DNA from: Erysipelotrichaceae bacterium
GTDB lineage: Bacteria > Bacillota_I > Bacilli_A > RFN20 > CAG-826
NCBI GenBank assembly: GCA_031271635.1
Contig: JAISVG010000061.1
Span: 1 to 5,495, forward strand
Direction: 5' to 3'
DNA: 5,495 nt
Part shown: positions 5,356-5,495 of the stretch, piece after piece
How the letters are laid out: every line of letters starts with the position of its first letter
Position numbering within the stretch: position 1 is the stretch's first letter
Notes under the pieces: model-generated
What the model saw: the letters and a program-made list of their open reading frames with translations, nothing else
Database searches by the model: none
What the model was told of the DNA's origin: nothing
Position numbers and translations under genes: made by a program

Positions 5356-5495
5356 ATCCCTATCTTTTTTTAAAAAAAAGATTTCTCGTATTAGTCCTGA
5401 TTATGTAAGAGCCCTTATTACAAAACAGATTCCCGAAGTACAACAAGGACTTATTAAAATTGAAAAAGTAGTTCGTATTGCAGGGATTAGAACTA
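5351..5495 (+). CDS. NusA-like KH1 segment lacking N-terminal and S1 domains (partial, possibly broken)
   Basis: NusA binds RNA polymerase and nascent RNA and governs pausing, termination and antitermination. The frame runs open to the right edge, 48 residues. From about residue 12 it reads SRISPDYVRALITKQIPEV, then a Gly, IKIEKVVRIAGIRT. This matches the NusA stretch that joins S1 to KH1 (family pattern SRTxPxFxxxLFxxEVPEI, then G, then VxIxxVxREAGxRxK). About 180-190 residues of N-terminal and S1 domain should precede it, but an in-frame TAA at 5309 and non-coding sequence do. The ATG at 5351 is the only conventional start between that stop and the window edge. It has no Shine-Dalgarno and lies inside a -10 box. 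Options are a truncated nusA copy or pseudogene, a KH-only NusA paralogue, a non-standard start such as ATT at 5381, or an assembly join. The NusA homology is fairly sure; the start and functionality are not. Confidence 0.6.
   Translation, partial: MISLSFFKKKISRISPDYVRALITKQIPEVQQGLIKIEKVVRIAGIRT
5362..5382. repeat. Leader repeat copy 2 within an A/T palindrome
   Basis: ATC-T7-A8-GAT is a palindrome with one extra A. Its first 16 bases equal the leader repeat at 3251-3266. It begins at the predicted transcription start and ends one codon before recognisable NusA homology begins (5384), which marks it as a possible junction. Confidence 0.55.

Overview
The window looks like chromosomal DNA from a low-GC Firmicutes/Tenericutes-type bacterium, plausibly a standard-code relative of Mollicutes such as an Acholeplasma/Izemoplasma/RF39-like lineage. 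The grounds are AT-rich intergenic DNA, housekeeping proteins of Firmicutes type, TGG as the tryptophan codon with no in-frame TGA in the genes read, and TAA at all three visible stops. The taxonomic placement is inference; no rRNA gene is present.

Layout. At 1-1184 (minus strand, running off the left edge) is pyrG, CTP synthase. Its synthetase domain looks intact, but the visible part of its glutaminase domain has lost the catalytic cysteine (Ser381 instead) and the glycine-rich oxyanion loop. A 120-bp divergent intergenic region (1185-1304) separates it from a plus-strand pair. The first gene of the pair is a PlsC/LPLAT-type acyltransferase with a zinc ribbon and a C-terminal accessory domain (1305-2609). 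The second is an overlapping RdgB/HAM1-type XTP/dITP pyrophosphatase (2581-3168). At 3281-5176 a strong promoter and tandem Shine-Dalgarno drive a 631-residue, very acidic surface lipoprotein. It has an Ig-like N-terminal domain and what look like four divergent tandem modules. A textbook hairpin terminator follows (5212-5239).

At the right edge an open frame beginning at 5351 encodes the KH1 segment of NusA, but the NusA N-terminal and S1 domains that should precede it are absent. In their place is a sigma-A-type promoter and an ATCTTTTTTTAAAAAA leader, matching the start of the lipoprotein transcript at the same distance from the -10 box.

Functionally, pyrG, the acyltransferase and rdgB are linked through nucleotide and phospholipid metabolism. 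CTP is consumed when phosphatidic acid is converted to CDP-diacylglycerol, and RdgB cleans the NTP pool. The lipoprotein is a separate transcription unit of unknown function. The points most worth a second look are the apparently glutaminase-dead CTP synthase, the promoter-leader joined to an internal nusA segment, and the modular lipoprotein whose last 285 residues contain no lysine. No tRNA, rRNA, CRISPR array or transposon was recognised.
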